Shown here: in pieces, positions 1 through 8,114 of the stretch
Layout: the number at the start of each line of letters is the position of its first letter
Position numbering within the stretch: the first letter of the stretch is position 1
NCBI GenBank assembly: GCA_945874225.1
Contig: CAMCFT010000023.1
Location: 1 to 58,057 of the forward strand
Length of the DNA stretch: 58,057 nucleotides
Source: Flavobacterium psychrophilum
GTDB taxonomy: Bacteria > Bacteroidota > Bacteroidia > Flavobacteriales > Flavobacteriaceae
Direction of reading: 5' to 3'
Made by a program: the position numbers and the translations under genes
Notes under the pieces: model-generated
Database searches by the model: none
Told to the model about the DNA's origin: nothing
Seen by the model: only the letters and a program-made list of their open reading frames with translations

Positions 1-23
1 ATCCCTCCGGGCTGCACTCCCAT

Positions 24-154
24 CGGGCTCCGGCTACGCCTTGGTGAGCGGAACGCCCCTTTTCAGGGACGTTCCCCATCACCGGCTTGTACGCATTCCG
101 CTTCGGAGCAAGCTCCTCTCGGAACGACGAACAAGCCGGAGCCCGTTATAAGCC
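24..154. repeat. Long imperfect palindrome ending in GTTATAAGCC (possible attC-like site)
   Basis: A perfect 12-bp inverted repeat pairs 24-35 (CGGGCTCCGGCT) with 134-145. A second pair, CCGGCTTGT at 82-90 with ACAAGCCGG at 131-139, can form instead. The stretch is far richer in G+C than the rest of the window. It ends in GTTATAAGCC at 145-154, which resembles an integron R' core (GTT...). A matching R'' box was not found on the left, so the site may be incomplete or of another type, and the window begins inside or just before it. Confidence 0.5.
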
Positions 155-185
155 ATTTTAAAAGACCCGACAGAACAAGAACAAA

Positions 186-845
186 ATGTTAAGACAAGAA
201 TTACAATCATATTTTGACAGAGTTTATCCTTACTCTAAAATTGATACCGAACATACACTTGGCGGACAGGTGCATATAAGATTTGAACTTGGCGGAGAAC
301 AACTAGAAAACGGCACAACGGAGAGAGTTAATCAAGCGACTGACAGAGCATTGACAATTTTCAACGAAACATTTATTGACACGACACAAGAAATTTTCGT
401 TCTGATATATGAATACCAAGGCGAAAACATTTTTAATGCATCAAACGACTATTTGCACAAACAATTTCCAGCCGACAGGTTCGAGAAATTCTACAATCAA
501 TTGGAGACAGTAAATACTCGCTACTTCACGACAGACGAAAACGGGAATGATGTTTTAGATAAAGATGAAGTCAGAATTATAATTGGCAAACTACCTATTA
601 AGGACATTAACGTAAAAAATATTCTGAACGGAATTGCAAATACCGAAATGGGTTTTGACCCTGGTATAGACCAAAGAATTTTCTTTTTCGACCCATCGAC
701 CGATAAAGCATTTCAAATGTATGACGACAGGGGATGTTATGTTTGGAGCGATAATGCAGACAAAATTCGTGACATTTACATAAACCGAAACGACTGGATT
801 GTTGAATATCACAGACCAGAAATTGAAGAATACTTTAAGCAATGA
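186..845 (+). CDS. DUF3885-like hypothetical protein carried on a putative gene cassette
   Basis: A 219-residue soluble protein with no signal peptide or membrane segment. The C-terminal third (roughly residues 160-215) carries a phenylalanine-rich strand, then FDPST, YDDRGC and a WSDNADKIRDIY segment. This resembles the DUF3885 family, whose hallmark is a DDRG motif, but I cannot confirm the match without a profile search. The function is unknown. It is the only gene between the two palindromic structures at 24-154 and 855-990. The gene fills that space almost completely, with about 30 bp before the ATG and about 10 bp after the stop, as integron cassettes do. No TAnnTTTG promoter was seen directly upstream, so expression may depend on outside transcription. 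Confidence 0.75.
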   Translation: MLRQELQSYFDRVYPYSKIDTEHTLGGQVHIRFELGGEQLENGTTERVNQATDRALTIFNETFIDTTQEIFVLIYEYQGENIFNASNDYLHKQFPADRFEKFYNQLETVNTRYFTTDENGNDVLDKDEVRIIIGKLPIKDINVKNILNGIANTEMGFDPGIDQRIFFFDPSTDKAFQMYDDRGCYVWSDNADKIRDIYINRNDWIVEYHRPEIEEYFKQ

Positions 846-854
846 CAATAAAAA

Positions 855-990
855 CGGCTTATAACAGCACCTACAAGAAATTGGCGGTTCAGTGGTTAAA
901 TGAAGCTTTGTGCTTCGTATCAAGTTCAGTGCTGGCAGACAGTTTTGTGCTTCGAAATCGCCAACTTCTTGTAGCTGCAAAACGTTAACT
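855..990. repeat. attC-like recombination site (putative cassette 3' end)
   Basis: GGCTTATAAC (856-865) is followed by a long imperfect hairpin. The arm at 865-886 (CAGCACCTACAAGAAA...) pairs with 959-977 (...TTCTTGTAGCTG), with unpaired bases only on the left arm, as attC folding requires. A small GAAGC/GCTTC hairpin lies at 902-916. The site closes with AACGTTAACT (981-990). GGCTTATAAC is the exact reverse complement of GTTATAAGCC at 145-154, the other end of the unit. This is what an integron cassette shows, because its R' core is split between the two ends when linear. GTTAACT does not fully match GTTRRRY, so this is a probable rather than certain attC. Confidence 0.55.
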
Positions 991-1241
991 TAAATTTTAT
1001 TCTAAAAAGCAATTATGGCTACCCGCCATTTTTCAAACTATTAGTGTTTTTATAATTCAAGACAAATCTTCGGTTCACTTAAAATAATCTTTAGGAAATC
1101 TCAAAATTAGGCAGAATCAAATCCCCTACAGACATTGTAAAAAAGCCACAAGTCCCGGTAATTGTCAAAACAAACTGAGGTTGTAAATAGCATCTTAAAA
1201 AAAGTGTTTCTACATAAAATGACTATAAATAAAGGATTTTC
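991..1241. other. Intergenic spacer, no gene seen
   Basis: About 250 bp between the cassette-like element and the DUF349 promoter. It is AT-rich with short open frames only. I see no hairpin terminator, RNA gene or operator in it. Confidence 0.5.
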
Positions 1242-1272
1242 TTTGAATTTTGAGCAAGCTTTAGTATCTTTC
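1242..1272 (+). promoter_or_regulatory. Bacteroidota promoter of the DUF349 gene
   Basis: TTTG (1242-1245), 19 bp, then TATCTTTC (1265-1272). This is one mismatch from the TTTG-N19-TAnnTTTG form. Transcription would start near 1277, which supports the ATG at 1312 over the upstream in-frame codons. Confidence 0.6.
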
Positions 1273-1311
1273 GAACGCGAAAAAAATAATGAACCCTTAC
1301 ACATTGAAAAA

Positions 1312-3465
1312 ATGTTAGAAGAAACGAATGATAACCTGCTCGAAGCAGATGGAAATTTAGAAAATAAAGCGATTGAAATCGTACAATCTGAAACAGAAGT
1401 TTTAGAAGAAATCGAGCCAATTGCACCCACTAACAGCGAGATTGCTGAAGAAATTACAGAAAATGTAGAAACAGTTTCTGAAGAAGTTTCTGCAGATGCT
1501 GATGCTATTATCGAAACCGAAGTTGAAACCACTTTGGATTCTGAAACTCAAGTTTTAGAAGAAATAGAAATAGTTGAACCTGTCAATAGCGAAGTTACTG
1601 AACAGGCAGAAGAAATCAGCGCCACTGTTTCTGATGGAGAACTGGCAGAAACCAATACAATCATCGACGCCATTGCCGATACAAATGCCGAAGAAAGTGA
1701 AGATGAAACGCTGAAAGAGCGTTATAATATTCCAATGCTCGATTATGATGCTTTGTCTTTAGAAGCTCTAGTTGCGGAACTGGAAAATTTAGTCACTAAT
1801 GAAAAAGTGATGTCTATTAAGGATCACGTAGAAGAAATTAAAAAATCATTCTTAGCAAAATACTATCATCTTTTAGAGGAAAAAAAAGAGGAATTTCTTG
1901 CTGAAAACCCTGATTCCACCGAAGAGTTTCAATATAGTTCTCCAACGAAAGCAAAATTTGACCAATATTATTCGTTGTTCAGAGACAATAAAAATACCCA
2001 TTTCAAAAGCCTGCAAACGAATTTGAAAACTAACCTGGAAAATCGATTGGCGATTGTCGAGGAATTAAAAGAGTTAATCAATCCGCAGGCAAACATAAAA
2101 GATACCTTGAAACATTTTAATGATTTAAGGGAACGATGGAAAAATGCAGGAGCAATTCCAAAGGACAAATACAACCACGTTTGGAACAATTATCATTTTC
2201 ACGTGGAGAACTTTTATGACTATTTACACTTAGACAGAGAAGCGCGAGACCTTGATTTTAAACACAATTTAGAGCAAAAACAAAAAATTGTGGCTCGTGT
2301 TGAGGAATTGGTTAACGAAGCGGACATCAACAAAGCATTCAGAGAATTGCAGGATTTACATAAAATCTGGAAAGAAGATATAGGCCCGGTTTCTAGAGAA
2401 CATCGTGACGAAATTTGGAACAGGTTTAGCGAATTGACCAAACAAATGCACGACAAACGCGAAGTTTTGTTTGAAAATTTAAGAGGAACTGAACTTGAAA
2501 ATTTAGAAAAGAAAAAAGAAATCATTGCCAAAATTGAAGTTCTAGCCACCGAAAAAGTAAATGCACATTCACAATGGCTTGGTCAAATTGAAAAAGTGGA
2601 AGCTTTGAGAACATCCTTTTTCTCTGCCGGAAAAGTTCCATCAGAAGTAAATGAAGAAACTTGGGGCGCCTTTAAAACTGCCGTTAGAAATTTTAATTCT
2701 TTCAAAAACTCGTTTTACAAAGACATTAAAAAAGACCAGAACAACAATTTAAGCAAAAAAACGGCTCTTGTTGCCAAAGCTAAAGAATTACAGGAAAGCA
2801 CTGACTTTGCTGTGACTACTCCTATAATGAAGCAAATTCAGGAAGAGTGGAAACAAATAGGACACGTTCCAAGAAAATATTCTGATAAAATCTGGATAGA
2901 GTTTAAAGAAGCCTGTAATCATTATTTTGACAAATTAAAAGAGCAAAAAAATGAAGAAAACGGTGAAGAAGTAGAAGCTTTTGATAAAAAGAAAGCCTAT
3001 CTGGAAACACTTAGAGAATTTCAGTTGACAGGCGATCACAAAACTGATTTGGATGCCATAAAGTTACATATCGAAACCTGGAAAGGTTTTGGAAGAGTTC
3101 CTTTTCCAAGAAGACATATCGAAGGTAAATTCAATAAAGTTCTTGATGCTCTATTTGAAAAATTAAGTTTGAGCAAAAAAGACACTGAAATGATGCGTTT
3201 CTCCAATAGAATGGATCATTTATCAGAGAACAATGATACCCGAAAACTGGAAGGGGAAAAGATATTCCTGATGCGTAAAATTGATGAAATCAAAAACGAG
3301 ATTTTTCAATTGGAAAATAACATTCAGTTTTTTACAAATACCAGAAATGCAAAAAAAGAAAACTCCATCGTGTTAGAAGTCCGAAAAAACATTGAAAAAC
3401 ACAAAGAAGAAATGGAAATCCTGAAAGACAAACTAAAACAGGTGAGAAACTTAAATCAAGCTTAA
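1312..3465 (+). CDS. DUF349 repeat protein
   Basis: 717 residues from the chosen ATG. The frame is open upstream to a TTG at 1162, but the promoter at 1242-1272 and the typical flavobacterial N-terminus (MLEETNDNLLEADGN) favour 1312. The first ~140 residues are acidic and low-complexity (Glu/Val/Thr). About five DUF349 repeats follow, each with a Trp-containing helix and a G-x-hydrophobic-P turn: ERWKNAGAIP, LHKIWKEDIGPV, a SAGKVP segment, EEWKQIGHVP and ETWKGFGRVP. The last ~70 residues are a predicted coiled coil. The protein should be cytoplasmic. DUF349 proteins are abundant in Bacteroidota and have no firmly established function. The gene is monocistronic, bounded by its own promoter and terminator. 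Confidence 0.88.
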   Translation: MLEETNDNLLEADGNLENKAIEIVQSETEVLEEIEPIAPTNSEIAEEITENVETVSEEVSADADAIIETEVETTLDSETQVLEEIEIVEPVNSEVTEQAEEISATVSDGELAETNTIIDAIADTNAEESEDETLKERYNIPMLDYDALSLEALVAELENLVTNEKVMSIKDHVEEIKKSFLAKYYHLLEEKKEEFLAENPDSTEEFQYSSPTKAKFDQYYSLFRDNKNTHFKSLQTNLKTNLENRLAIVEELKELINPQANIKDTLKHFNDLRERWKNAGAIPKDKYNHVWNNYHFHVENFYDYLHLDREARDLDFKHNLEQKQKIVARVEELVNEADINKAFRELQDLHKIWKEDIGPVSREHRDEIWNRFSELTKQMHDKREVLFENLRGTELENLEKKKEIIAKIEVLATEKVNAHSQWLGQIEKVEALRTSFFSAGKVPSEVNEETWGAFKTAVRNFNSFKNSFYKDIKKDQNNNLSKKTALVAKAKELQESTDFAVTTPIMKQIQEEWKQIGHVPRKYSDKIWIEFKEACNHYFDKLKEQKNEENGEEVEAFDKKKAYLETLREFQLTGDHKTDLDAIKLHIETWKGFGRVPFPRRHIEGKFNKVLDALFEKLSLSKKDTEMMRFSNRMDHLSENNDTRKLEGEKIFLMRKIDEIKNEIFQLENNIQFFTNTRNAKKENSIVLEVRKNIEKHKEEMEILKDKLKQVRNLNQA

Positions 3466-3488
3466 ACAATTGATAATTAAACATTAAA

Positions 3489-3520
3489 CCTCATTCAAAA
3501 TTTAAGAATGAGGTTTTTTT
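3489..3520 (+). terminator. Rho-independent terminator after the DUF349 gene
   Basis: CCTCATTC (3489-3496) pairs with GAATGAGG (3506-3513) and is followed by seven T residues. Confidence 0.85.
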
Positions 3521-3537
3521 ATGTGCAAAAATAGAAT

Positions 3538-3551
3538 ATGATAAATATCAT
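3538..3551. promoter_or_regulatory. FNR-type operator upstream of hemN
   Basis: ATGATAAATATCAT is a 5-4-5 palindrome of the same form as the operators at 11910-11923 and 14408-14421. Its centre (3544.5) is 36.5 bp before the last base of the hemN -7 box and so about 41.5 bp before the predicted start site. That is class II activator geometry. Confidence 0.7.
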
Positions 3552-3573
3552 TTTAATTTAAACAATTACATAC

Positions 3574-3581
3574 TATTTTTG
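3574..3581 (+). promoter_or_regulatory. hemN promoter -7 box
   Basis: TATTTTTG is a perfect TAnnTTTG match. No good TTTG -33 element precedes it, as expected for a promoter that needs an activator bound at -41.5. Confidence 0.65.
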
Positions 3582-3603
3582 ATTATTGAAAAATTTCTTT
3601 TCT

Positions 3604-4968
3604 ATGAAAAATTCCATCCTCCAAAAATACAATGTTCCAGGGCCAAGGTATACAAGTTATCCAACTGTTCCCTATTGGGATGAGTCTGATTTCACCTATC
3701 AAAACTGGATTGAAACCCTAAAAAGATCTTTTGCTGAAAGTAATTCGAAAGAAGGAATAAGCCTTTATATCCATCTTCCTTTTTGCGAAAGCATGTGTAC
3801 TTTTTGTGGCTGTAATAAACGAATAACCAAAAATCACGATGTTGAAAACCCATATATAGAAGCAGTTCTAAAAGAATGGGCAATCTATTGCAATATTCTT
3901 GAAGAAAAACCAATCATAAAAGAAATCCATCTTGGAGGCGGCACCCCTACTTTTTTCTCGACAAAAAATCTAGAAGATTTAATAAACGGTATTTTCTGCT
4001 ATGCTGAAAAAGCCAAAGATTATGACTTTAGTTTTGAAGGTCATCCTAACAATACAACTCGAGCACATTTGATAAAATTGTATGAATTAGGATTCAGAAG
4101 AGTTAGTTTTGGTGTTCAGGATTACTCTGAAAAAGTACAAAAAGCGATTCATCGGGAGCAACCGTTTCACAATGTGGCAAAAGTAACGTTTTGGGCAAAG
4201 GAAATAGGTTATACTTCTATTGGTCACGACATTATTTTTGGATTACCATTTCAGGAAATTGATGATGTTATTGATACTATTGAAAAAACTAATTCATTAC
4301 AACCAGACAGATTAGCATTTTATAGTTACGCTCACGTACCGTGGATAAAGGGAAATGGACAACGTGGATTCAATGATGAAGATATTCCAAAAGACGAAGT
4401 AAAGAGAATGTTATACGAAGTTGGAAAGGACTTGCTTTTCGAAAATGAATATTATGAAATAGGAATGGATCATTTTTCGTTGAAAACTGACACATTATAC
4501 AAAGCCTTCGAAAGCGGAAAATTACATCGTAATTTTATGGGATACAGCTCGTCAAAAACACAGTTGATGATTGGTTTGGGAGTTTCTTCCATAAGCGATA
4601 GCTGGTATAGTTTTGCTCAGAACGTAAAGGAATTAGAAGAATATTATAAACTATTGGAAGAAGATAAGTTGCCTGTTTTCAGAGGTCATTTATTAACTGA
4701 AGAAGACCTTATTATTAGAAAACACATTTTAAATTTAATGTGCCAATTTGAAACATCCTGGAAAGATAAAGCCAATTATTTTGACGAAATTCCTGAAATC
4801 TTAATCCAATTGAAAGAAATGGAAAATGATGGATTAGTCATCATCGAAAAGGAAGGAATTAAAGTTACAAATGCCGGAAAACCATTTGTCCGCAACATTT
4901 GTATGGCCTTTGACTTGCGTTTAAAAAGAAAAGCGCCAGAAACTAAATTGTTTTCTATGACGATTTAA
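3604..4968 (+). CDS. hemN: Oxygen-independent coproporphyrinogen III oxidase
   Basis: 454 residues from ATG 3604, chosen over the in-frame TTG at 3586, which sits at the predicted transcription start. Radical-SAM enzyme that decarboxylates coproporphyrinogen III to protoporphyrinogen IX without O2. Diagnostic are the N-terminal VPGPRYTSYPT, then YIHLPFCESMCTFCGCN with the CxxxCxxC cluster ligands plus the extra Cys typical of HemN, then HLGGGTPTF (SAM binding) and the C-terminal HemN domain. Length is normal for the family. The gene has an FNR-type operator at about -41.5, so it is probably induced at low oxygen together with the haem-rich cbb3 oxidase encoded next door. Confidence 0.95.
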   Translation: MKNSILQKYNVPGPRYTSYPTVPYWDESDFTYQNWIETLKRSFAESNSKEGISLYIHLPFCESMCTFCGCNKRITKNHDVENPYIEAVLKEWAIYCNILEEKPIIKEIHLGGGTPTFFSTKNLEDLINGIFCYAEKAKDYDFSFEGHPNNTTRAHLIKLYELGFRRVSFGVQDYSEKVQKAIHREQPFHNVAKVTFWAKEIGYTSIGHDIIFGLPFQEIDDVIDTIEKTNSLQPDRLAFYSYAHVPWIKGNGQRGFNDEDIPKDEVKRMLYEVGKDLLFENEYYEIGMDHFSLKTDTLYKAFESGKLHRNFMGYSSSKTQLMIGLGVSSISDSWYSFAQNVKELEEYYKLLEEDKLPVFRGHLLTEEDLIIRKHILNLMCQFETSWKDKANYFDEIPEILIQLKEMENDGLVIIEKEGIKVTNAGKPFVRNICMAFDLRLKRKAPETKLFSMTI

Positions 4969-4989
4969 ATAGCTCTTTATATTAAAAAA

Positions 4990-5018
4990 ATCATCCCGCT
5001 TTGCGGGATGATTTTTTT
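4990..5018. terminator. Bidirectional terminator between hemN and the YdcH gene
   Basis: TCATCCCGC (4991-4999) pairs with GCGGGATGA (5003-5011) around a TTT loop. A residues precede it and T residues follow it, so it can serve both converging genes. Confidence 0.88.
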
Positions 5019-5022
5019 GTTT

Positions 5023-5253
5023 TTATCCTTTTAATATATGATATATTTCGTCTTTTAAATGCAGGAGTTTAACTTTCAACTCTTTTAAATATTCATCTGT
5101 AGTTATTACTTCTTCCGTCTTGATCGAGAATACTTCTCGTTTTGTTTTATGGTATTCATCAAATAAGTCTCTAAAATGAACATCCTCTGTTTTTAATTGT
5201 ACAATTTTTTCCTGATATTCAGGAAAGACGTGTAGTAGATCGTGGTTTTCCAT
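5023..5253 (-). CDS. YdcH/DUF465 family small protein
   Basis: A 76-residue highly charged, helical protein. It has the pattern of the YdcH (DUF465) family: HDL..FPEY near the start, a FRDLFDEYH core and a LKxxLxxLKDEI coiled coil at the end. Function is unknown. It is last in the minus-strand group that starts with ccoG and lies 23 bp after the TauE/SafE gene, so it is probably co-transcribed. Confidence 0.8.
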   Translation of the reverse strand: MENHDLLHVFPEYQEKIVQLKTEDVHFRDLFDEYHKTKREVFSIKTEEVITTDEYLKELKVKLLHLKDEIYHILKG

Positions 5254-5276
5254 ATTTATATTAGATTAGATTAATA

Positions 5277-5978
5277 TTAATGACAATTGGGAGTTGGTTG
5301 TACAAACAAACTCATATCTGAGGGAGAGAGATAAGGAATCCCTAACCCTAACCCCCTAAAGATAAACAATATTCCAATAATAACAGCAACATAAGGAATG
5401 AATTTTTGAATTTTATTTCGAACCGGAATTGTCAAAAATGAGTTGAGATAAACTACACTGCTCATTATGGGTACCGTTCCTAAACCAAACAAAACCATAT
5501 ACAGTACTCCAAGAGTTGCACTTTGCGTTGCAATAGCACCAAACAAGGCCACATAGACCATTCCGCAAGGCAAAAACCCATTCAATAAACCAATCGTAAA
5601 TAACGATTTATAACTCTTGTTTTTAAACTGGCTTCCTAAGGTTGACTTGATTTTTGAAATCAATTGGAATACCGGTTTCGAAAAATTGTATTTAGCAAAA
5701 ACTTTCTCCGGAATTAAAATAATGGCAATCATTGCAACACCAATGATAACAGATAATTTTTGTTGCATTCCAGCAAGAAACAATCCTCTTCCCAGCAATC
5801 CAAAAACTAAACCAATAGCTGCATAAGCAGCTAATCTCCCTAAATGATAGGTAATGATTTGAGATGTTTTCTTAGCTAGATTGTTCCTGTCTACAGGCAA
5901 CATCATAGCAATAGGGCCACACATTCCGATGCAGTGAAAACTACTGATTAAACCGAAGAAAAAAGCGGTATATAACAT
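5277..5978 (-). CDS. Sulfite exporter TauE/SafE family-like membrane protein of the cbb3 locus
   Basis: 233 residues with about six membrane segments. The N-terminal FHCIGMCGP and the mid-protein GFLPCGMVY carry conserved cysteines in or beside membrane segments, a pattern seen in the TauE/SafE (UreH-like) proteins that accompany ccoG and ccoH. Members at this position are usually proposed to handle copper for cbb3 assembly, but that role is inference. The segment encoding GLGLGIP near the C-terminus lies in a CCCTAACCCTAACCCCCT stretch that resembles the palindromic repeats nearby. A 7-bp tandem repeat array separates it from fixH. Confidence 0.8.
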   Translation of the reverse strand: MLYTAFFFGLISSFHCIGMCGPIAMMLPVDRNNLAKKTSQIITYHLGRLAAYAAIGLVFGLLGRGLFLAGMQQKLSVIIGVAMIAIILIPEKVFAKYNFSKPVFQLISKIKSTLGSQFKNKSYKSLFTIGLLNGFLPCGMVYVALFGAIATQSATLGVLYMVLFGLGTVPIMSSVVYLNSFLTIPVRNKIQKFIPYVAVIIGILFIFRGLGLGIPYLSPSDMSLFVQPTPNCH

Positions 5979-5980
5979 TG

Positions 5981-6026
5981 TGTTCAGTGTTCAGTGTTCA
6001 GTGCTCAGTGTTCAGTGTTCAGTGTT
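5981..6026. repeat. Heptanucleotide tandem array (TGTTCAG, about 6.5 copies)
   Basis: Six full 7-bp units, one of them TGCTCAG, plus TGTT. The array fills the gap between fixH and the TauE/SafE gene and is followed by two copies of ACTGAAAACT. Confidence 0.9.
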
Positions 6027-6055
6027 AACCAACTGAAAACTGCGACTGAAAACTA

Positions 6056-6577
6056 TTATTCTATATAAATTATTTCTTTAGTAAGATATTGTTTCCCTTG
6101 ATATTGCCATTCCATATTAATATCCCAGCGACCGCCAACTAATCTTTTTGCAGGAACAAATAAAGAAGAACCTGAAAGTGAAATAGGAACATCAAAATCA
6201 AATTTTTTGTTTGATGGTCTGTAAAAAGAAACAGTTCCCTTAATGTCTTTTGGAATATAGACTTCTGGAAAAACAATTGTAATCCCTTCGGATGTATTTG
6301 TTATTACAGGTTTTTGAGCCAAATCAGTTGCGTTTTGAACCCGAACCATTTCATCTCCAAATTTTGCATCATGTTTGTAATATTCTTCTACAACCAATTC
6401 GTTGTCGTATTTAGAATTGGATTGTACACTTAAAACAAAATATAAAATAAAGGTAATAAATAATGCAAATGCAATTACAATTCCTGTTCCCCAATTAATC
6501 TTTAGCCCCCTGGTTCCAGAAGGGGGAACTCCAGTTGGAGTATTTAAATTATCCGAATCATTATTTCTTGTTGACAT
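6056..6577 (-). CDS. fixH: FixH family cbb3 oxidase accessory protein with an extended N-terminus
   Basis: 173 residues: one membrane segment (about residues 29-50, WGTGIVIAFALF...) and a periplasmic beta domain of the FixH type. FixH/CcoH supports cbb3 assembly. The first ~24 residues are unusual. Residues 12-24 are encoded by two palindromes (6506-6526 and 6528-6541), and the typical family start, MKINWGTG, appears here as LKINWGTG in the middle of the frame. It looks as if a repeat replaced the original start and the frame was kept open to an upstream ATG. It lies 59 bp after ccoG, with another palindrome (6602-6636) in the gap. Confidence 0.85.
   Translation of the reverse strand: MSTRNNDSDNLNTPTGVPPSGTRGLKINWGTGIVIAFALFITFILYFVLSVQSNSKYDNELVVEEYYKHDAKFGDEMVRVQNATDLAQKPVITNTSEGITIVFPEVYIPKDIKGTVSFYRPSNKKFDFDVPISLSGSSLFVPAKRLVGGRWDINMEWQYQGKQYLTKEIIYIE
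6506..6541. repeat. Two adjacent palindromes inside the fixH coding start
   Basis: 6506-6526 forms a nested hairpin (CCCC, CTGG, TT, CCAG, then GGGG) and 6528-6541 is ACTCCAGTTGGAGT. They resemble the extragenic palindromes at 6602-6636 and 40973-41110 in composition, but these lie in coding sequence. Confidence 0.65.
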
Positions 6578-6601
6578 TTTATAAATATTTTTAAATTTTA
6601 G

Positions 6602-6636
6602 AGCCCTCCTCTTTCCCCTTCGGGGGTTAGTGGGCT
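6602..6636. repeat. Extragenic palindrome between ccoG and fixH
   Basis: AGCCC (6602-6606) and CCCC (6615-6618) pair with GGGG and GGGCT (6632-6636) around a TTCG loop. It is followed by the ccoG stop. It may act as a processing or attenuating hairpin, or be a dispersed repeat. Confidence 0.6.
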
Positions 6637-8055
6637 TTACTCAAAACTTCTGGGACCTAAAAAACTTGTTCTACTGGTTTCAATTTTTTTATTGCCGTCA
6701 TAAACTTCAAGTTCAAGTTTTGTTTTGTCGTTTTCCAATAAATTTTGATTGATTTCGATAAACAAAGTTCCGTTTTTCATCCCTTGCTTTGGCACTTTTA
6801 AATCTTGTTCGCCCACTACTCTTAGTGTTCCTTTTATTCCAACCAGTTTAAAGTGTATATCATTAAAATCATTACTTGTTTTGTTGATAATTTTAAACGT
6901 ATAAATATTACTGATATTATCTCCTTTATGTTGAAATAATTGTCCAGGAAGCCTCAAAATGACAGCTTCAACATCAGTTCGCAAGAACAACAACCCAGCT
7001 AATATACCAATAAGAATAAACAAAACAGCTGAATAGCCTTTCATTCTAGCGGTAAATTTGAACTTGGAATTTTTTTCTATTTCATCTTCTGAAGCGTATC
7101 GAATGAGTCCCTTGGGCAAACCAACGCCTTCCATTATCGTGTCGCACTCATCTATACAAGCCGTGCAATTGATGCATTCCAATTGAGTTCCGTTTCGAAT
7201 ATCAATTCCTGTTGGACAAACGTGTACACATTGTTTGCAATCAATACAATCTCCTTTTCCAGCTGCTGCTCTATCTTCTTGTTTATTGAATTTAGCCCTA
7301 CCCGCTTCTTTTTCACCACGAACAAAATCATAAGCAACATTAATGGATTTGTTATCTAACAATACCCCTTGTAATCGTCCATAAGGGCAAGCAATAATAC
7401 ATACTTGTTCTCTAAACCACGCAAAAATAAAGTAAAAAATACCTGTAAAAATAAACAAAGAAATTAAGGTACTGACGTTATTTTCTGGACCATCCTCAAT
7501 CATTTTGATTAATTCGTCGCTGCTGATTAGATAAGCCAGAAAAACATTGGCAATCGCAAAAGAAATTATTAAAAAAATGGTCCATTTTACAGCTTTCTTT
7601 CTGATTTTTTCGGCATTCCATTTTTGTTTTTCCAAACGGATTTGTGCTCCGCGATCGCCTTCAATCCAATATTCAATTCTACGGAAAACCATTTCCAGAA
7701 AGATGGTTTGCGGACAAATCCATCCACAAAATATTCTCCCAAAAATTACTGTAAAAAGAATTACGAAAACAACGCCGACAATCATAGAAATCACAAAGAG
7801 GTAAAAATCTTGTGGCCAAAATGGAAATCCGAAAATATTAAATCTTCTTTCCAAAACGTTGAACATCATAAATTGATTGCCATTGATCTTTAAGAAAGGG
7901 TTTGCAACCAGAATAATCAACAAAACATAACTTAGCCACTTTCGATAATCGTAAAATCTACCAGAAGGTTTTTTAGGGAAAATGAATTTTCTGTGTCCTT
8001 CTTCATCAATTGTTCCAATAGTATCTCTGAAAGCTTCGTCGGGTAATTTTGACAT
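6637..8055 (-). CDS. ccoG: Cytochrome c oxidase accessory protein CcoG (FixG/RdxA)
   Basis: 472 residues. N-terminal membrane segments; in the second third CPYGRLQG and the double ferredoxin signature CIDCKQCVHVCP then CINCTACIDECD, which ligate two [4Fe-4S] clusters; then a final membrane segment and a C-terminal beta domain. CcoG is a copper(II) reductase-type assembly factor for cbb3 oxidase in characterised systems. Transcribed from the minus strand; a terminator lies between ccoP and this gene, so it should have its own promoter in 8056-8250, a region with three palindromes. fixH follows after 59 bp. Confidence 0.95.
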   Translation of the reverse strand: MSKLPDEAFRDTIGTIDEEGHRKFIFPKKPSGRFYDYRKWLSYVLLIILVANPFLKINGNQFMMFNVLERRFNIFGFPFWPQDFYLFVISMIVGVVFVILFTVIFGRIFCGWICPQTIFLEMVFRRIEYWIEGDRGAQIRLEKQKWNAEKIRKKAVKWTIFLIISFAIANVFLAYLISSDELIKMIEDGPENNVSTLISLFIFTGIFYFIFAWFREQVCIIACPYGRLQGVLLDNKSINVAYDFVRGEKEAGRAKFNKQEDRAAAGKGDCIDCKQCVHVCPTGIDIRNGTQLECINCTACIDECDTIMEGVGLPKGLIRYASEDEIEKNSKFKFTARMKGYSAVLFILIGILAGLLFLRTDVEAVILRLPGQLFQHKGDNISNIYTFKIINKTSNDFNDIHFKLVGIKGTLRVVGEQDLKVPKQGMKNGTLFIEINQNLLENDKTKLELEVYDGNKKIETSRTSFLGPRSFE

Positions 8056-8114
8056 TGTTAAAATTTTAAAATTTAAAAGTATAAAATTAAAGCTTTGAAT
8101 TCATTTACTATGAA

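Noticed and set aside
591..980. 129-codon minus-strand ORF
   Set aside because: Runs antisense through the cassette gene and the attC-like hairpin; composition is that of a shadow frame.
1107..1532. 141-codon Ser/Val-rich minus-strand ORF
   Set aside because: Antisense to the Glu-rich low-complexity start of the DUF349 protein; the Ser/Ile bias is the mirror of that repeat.
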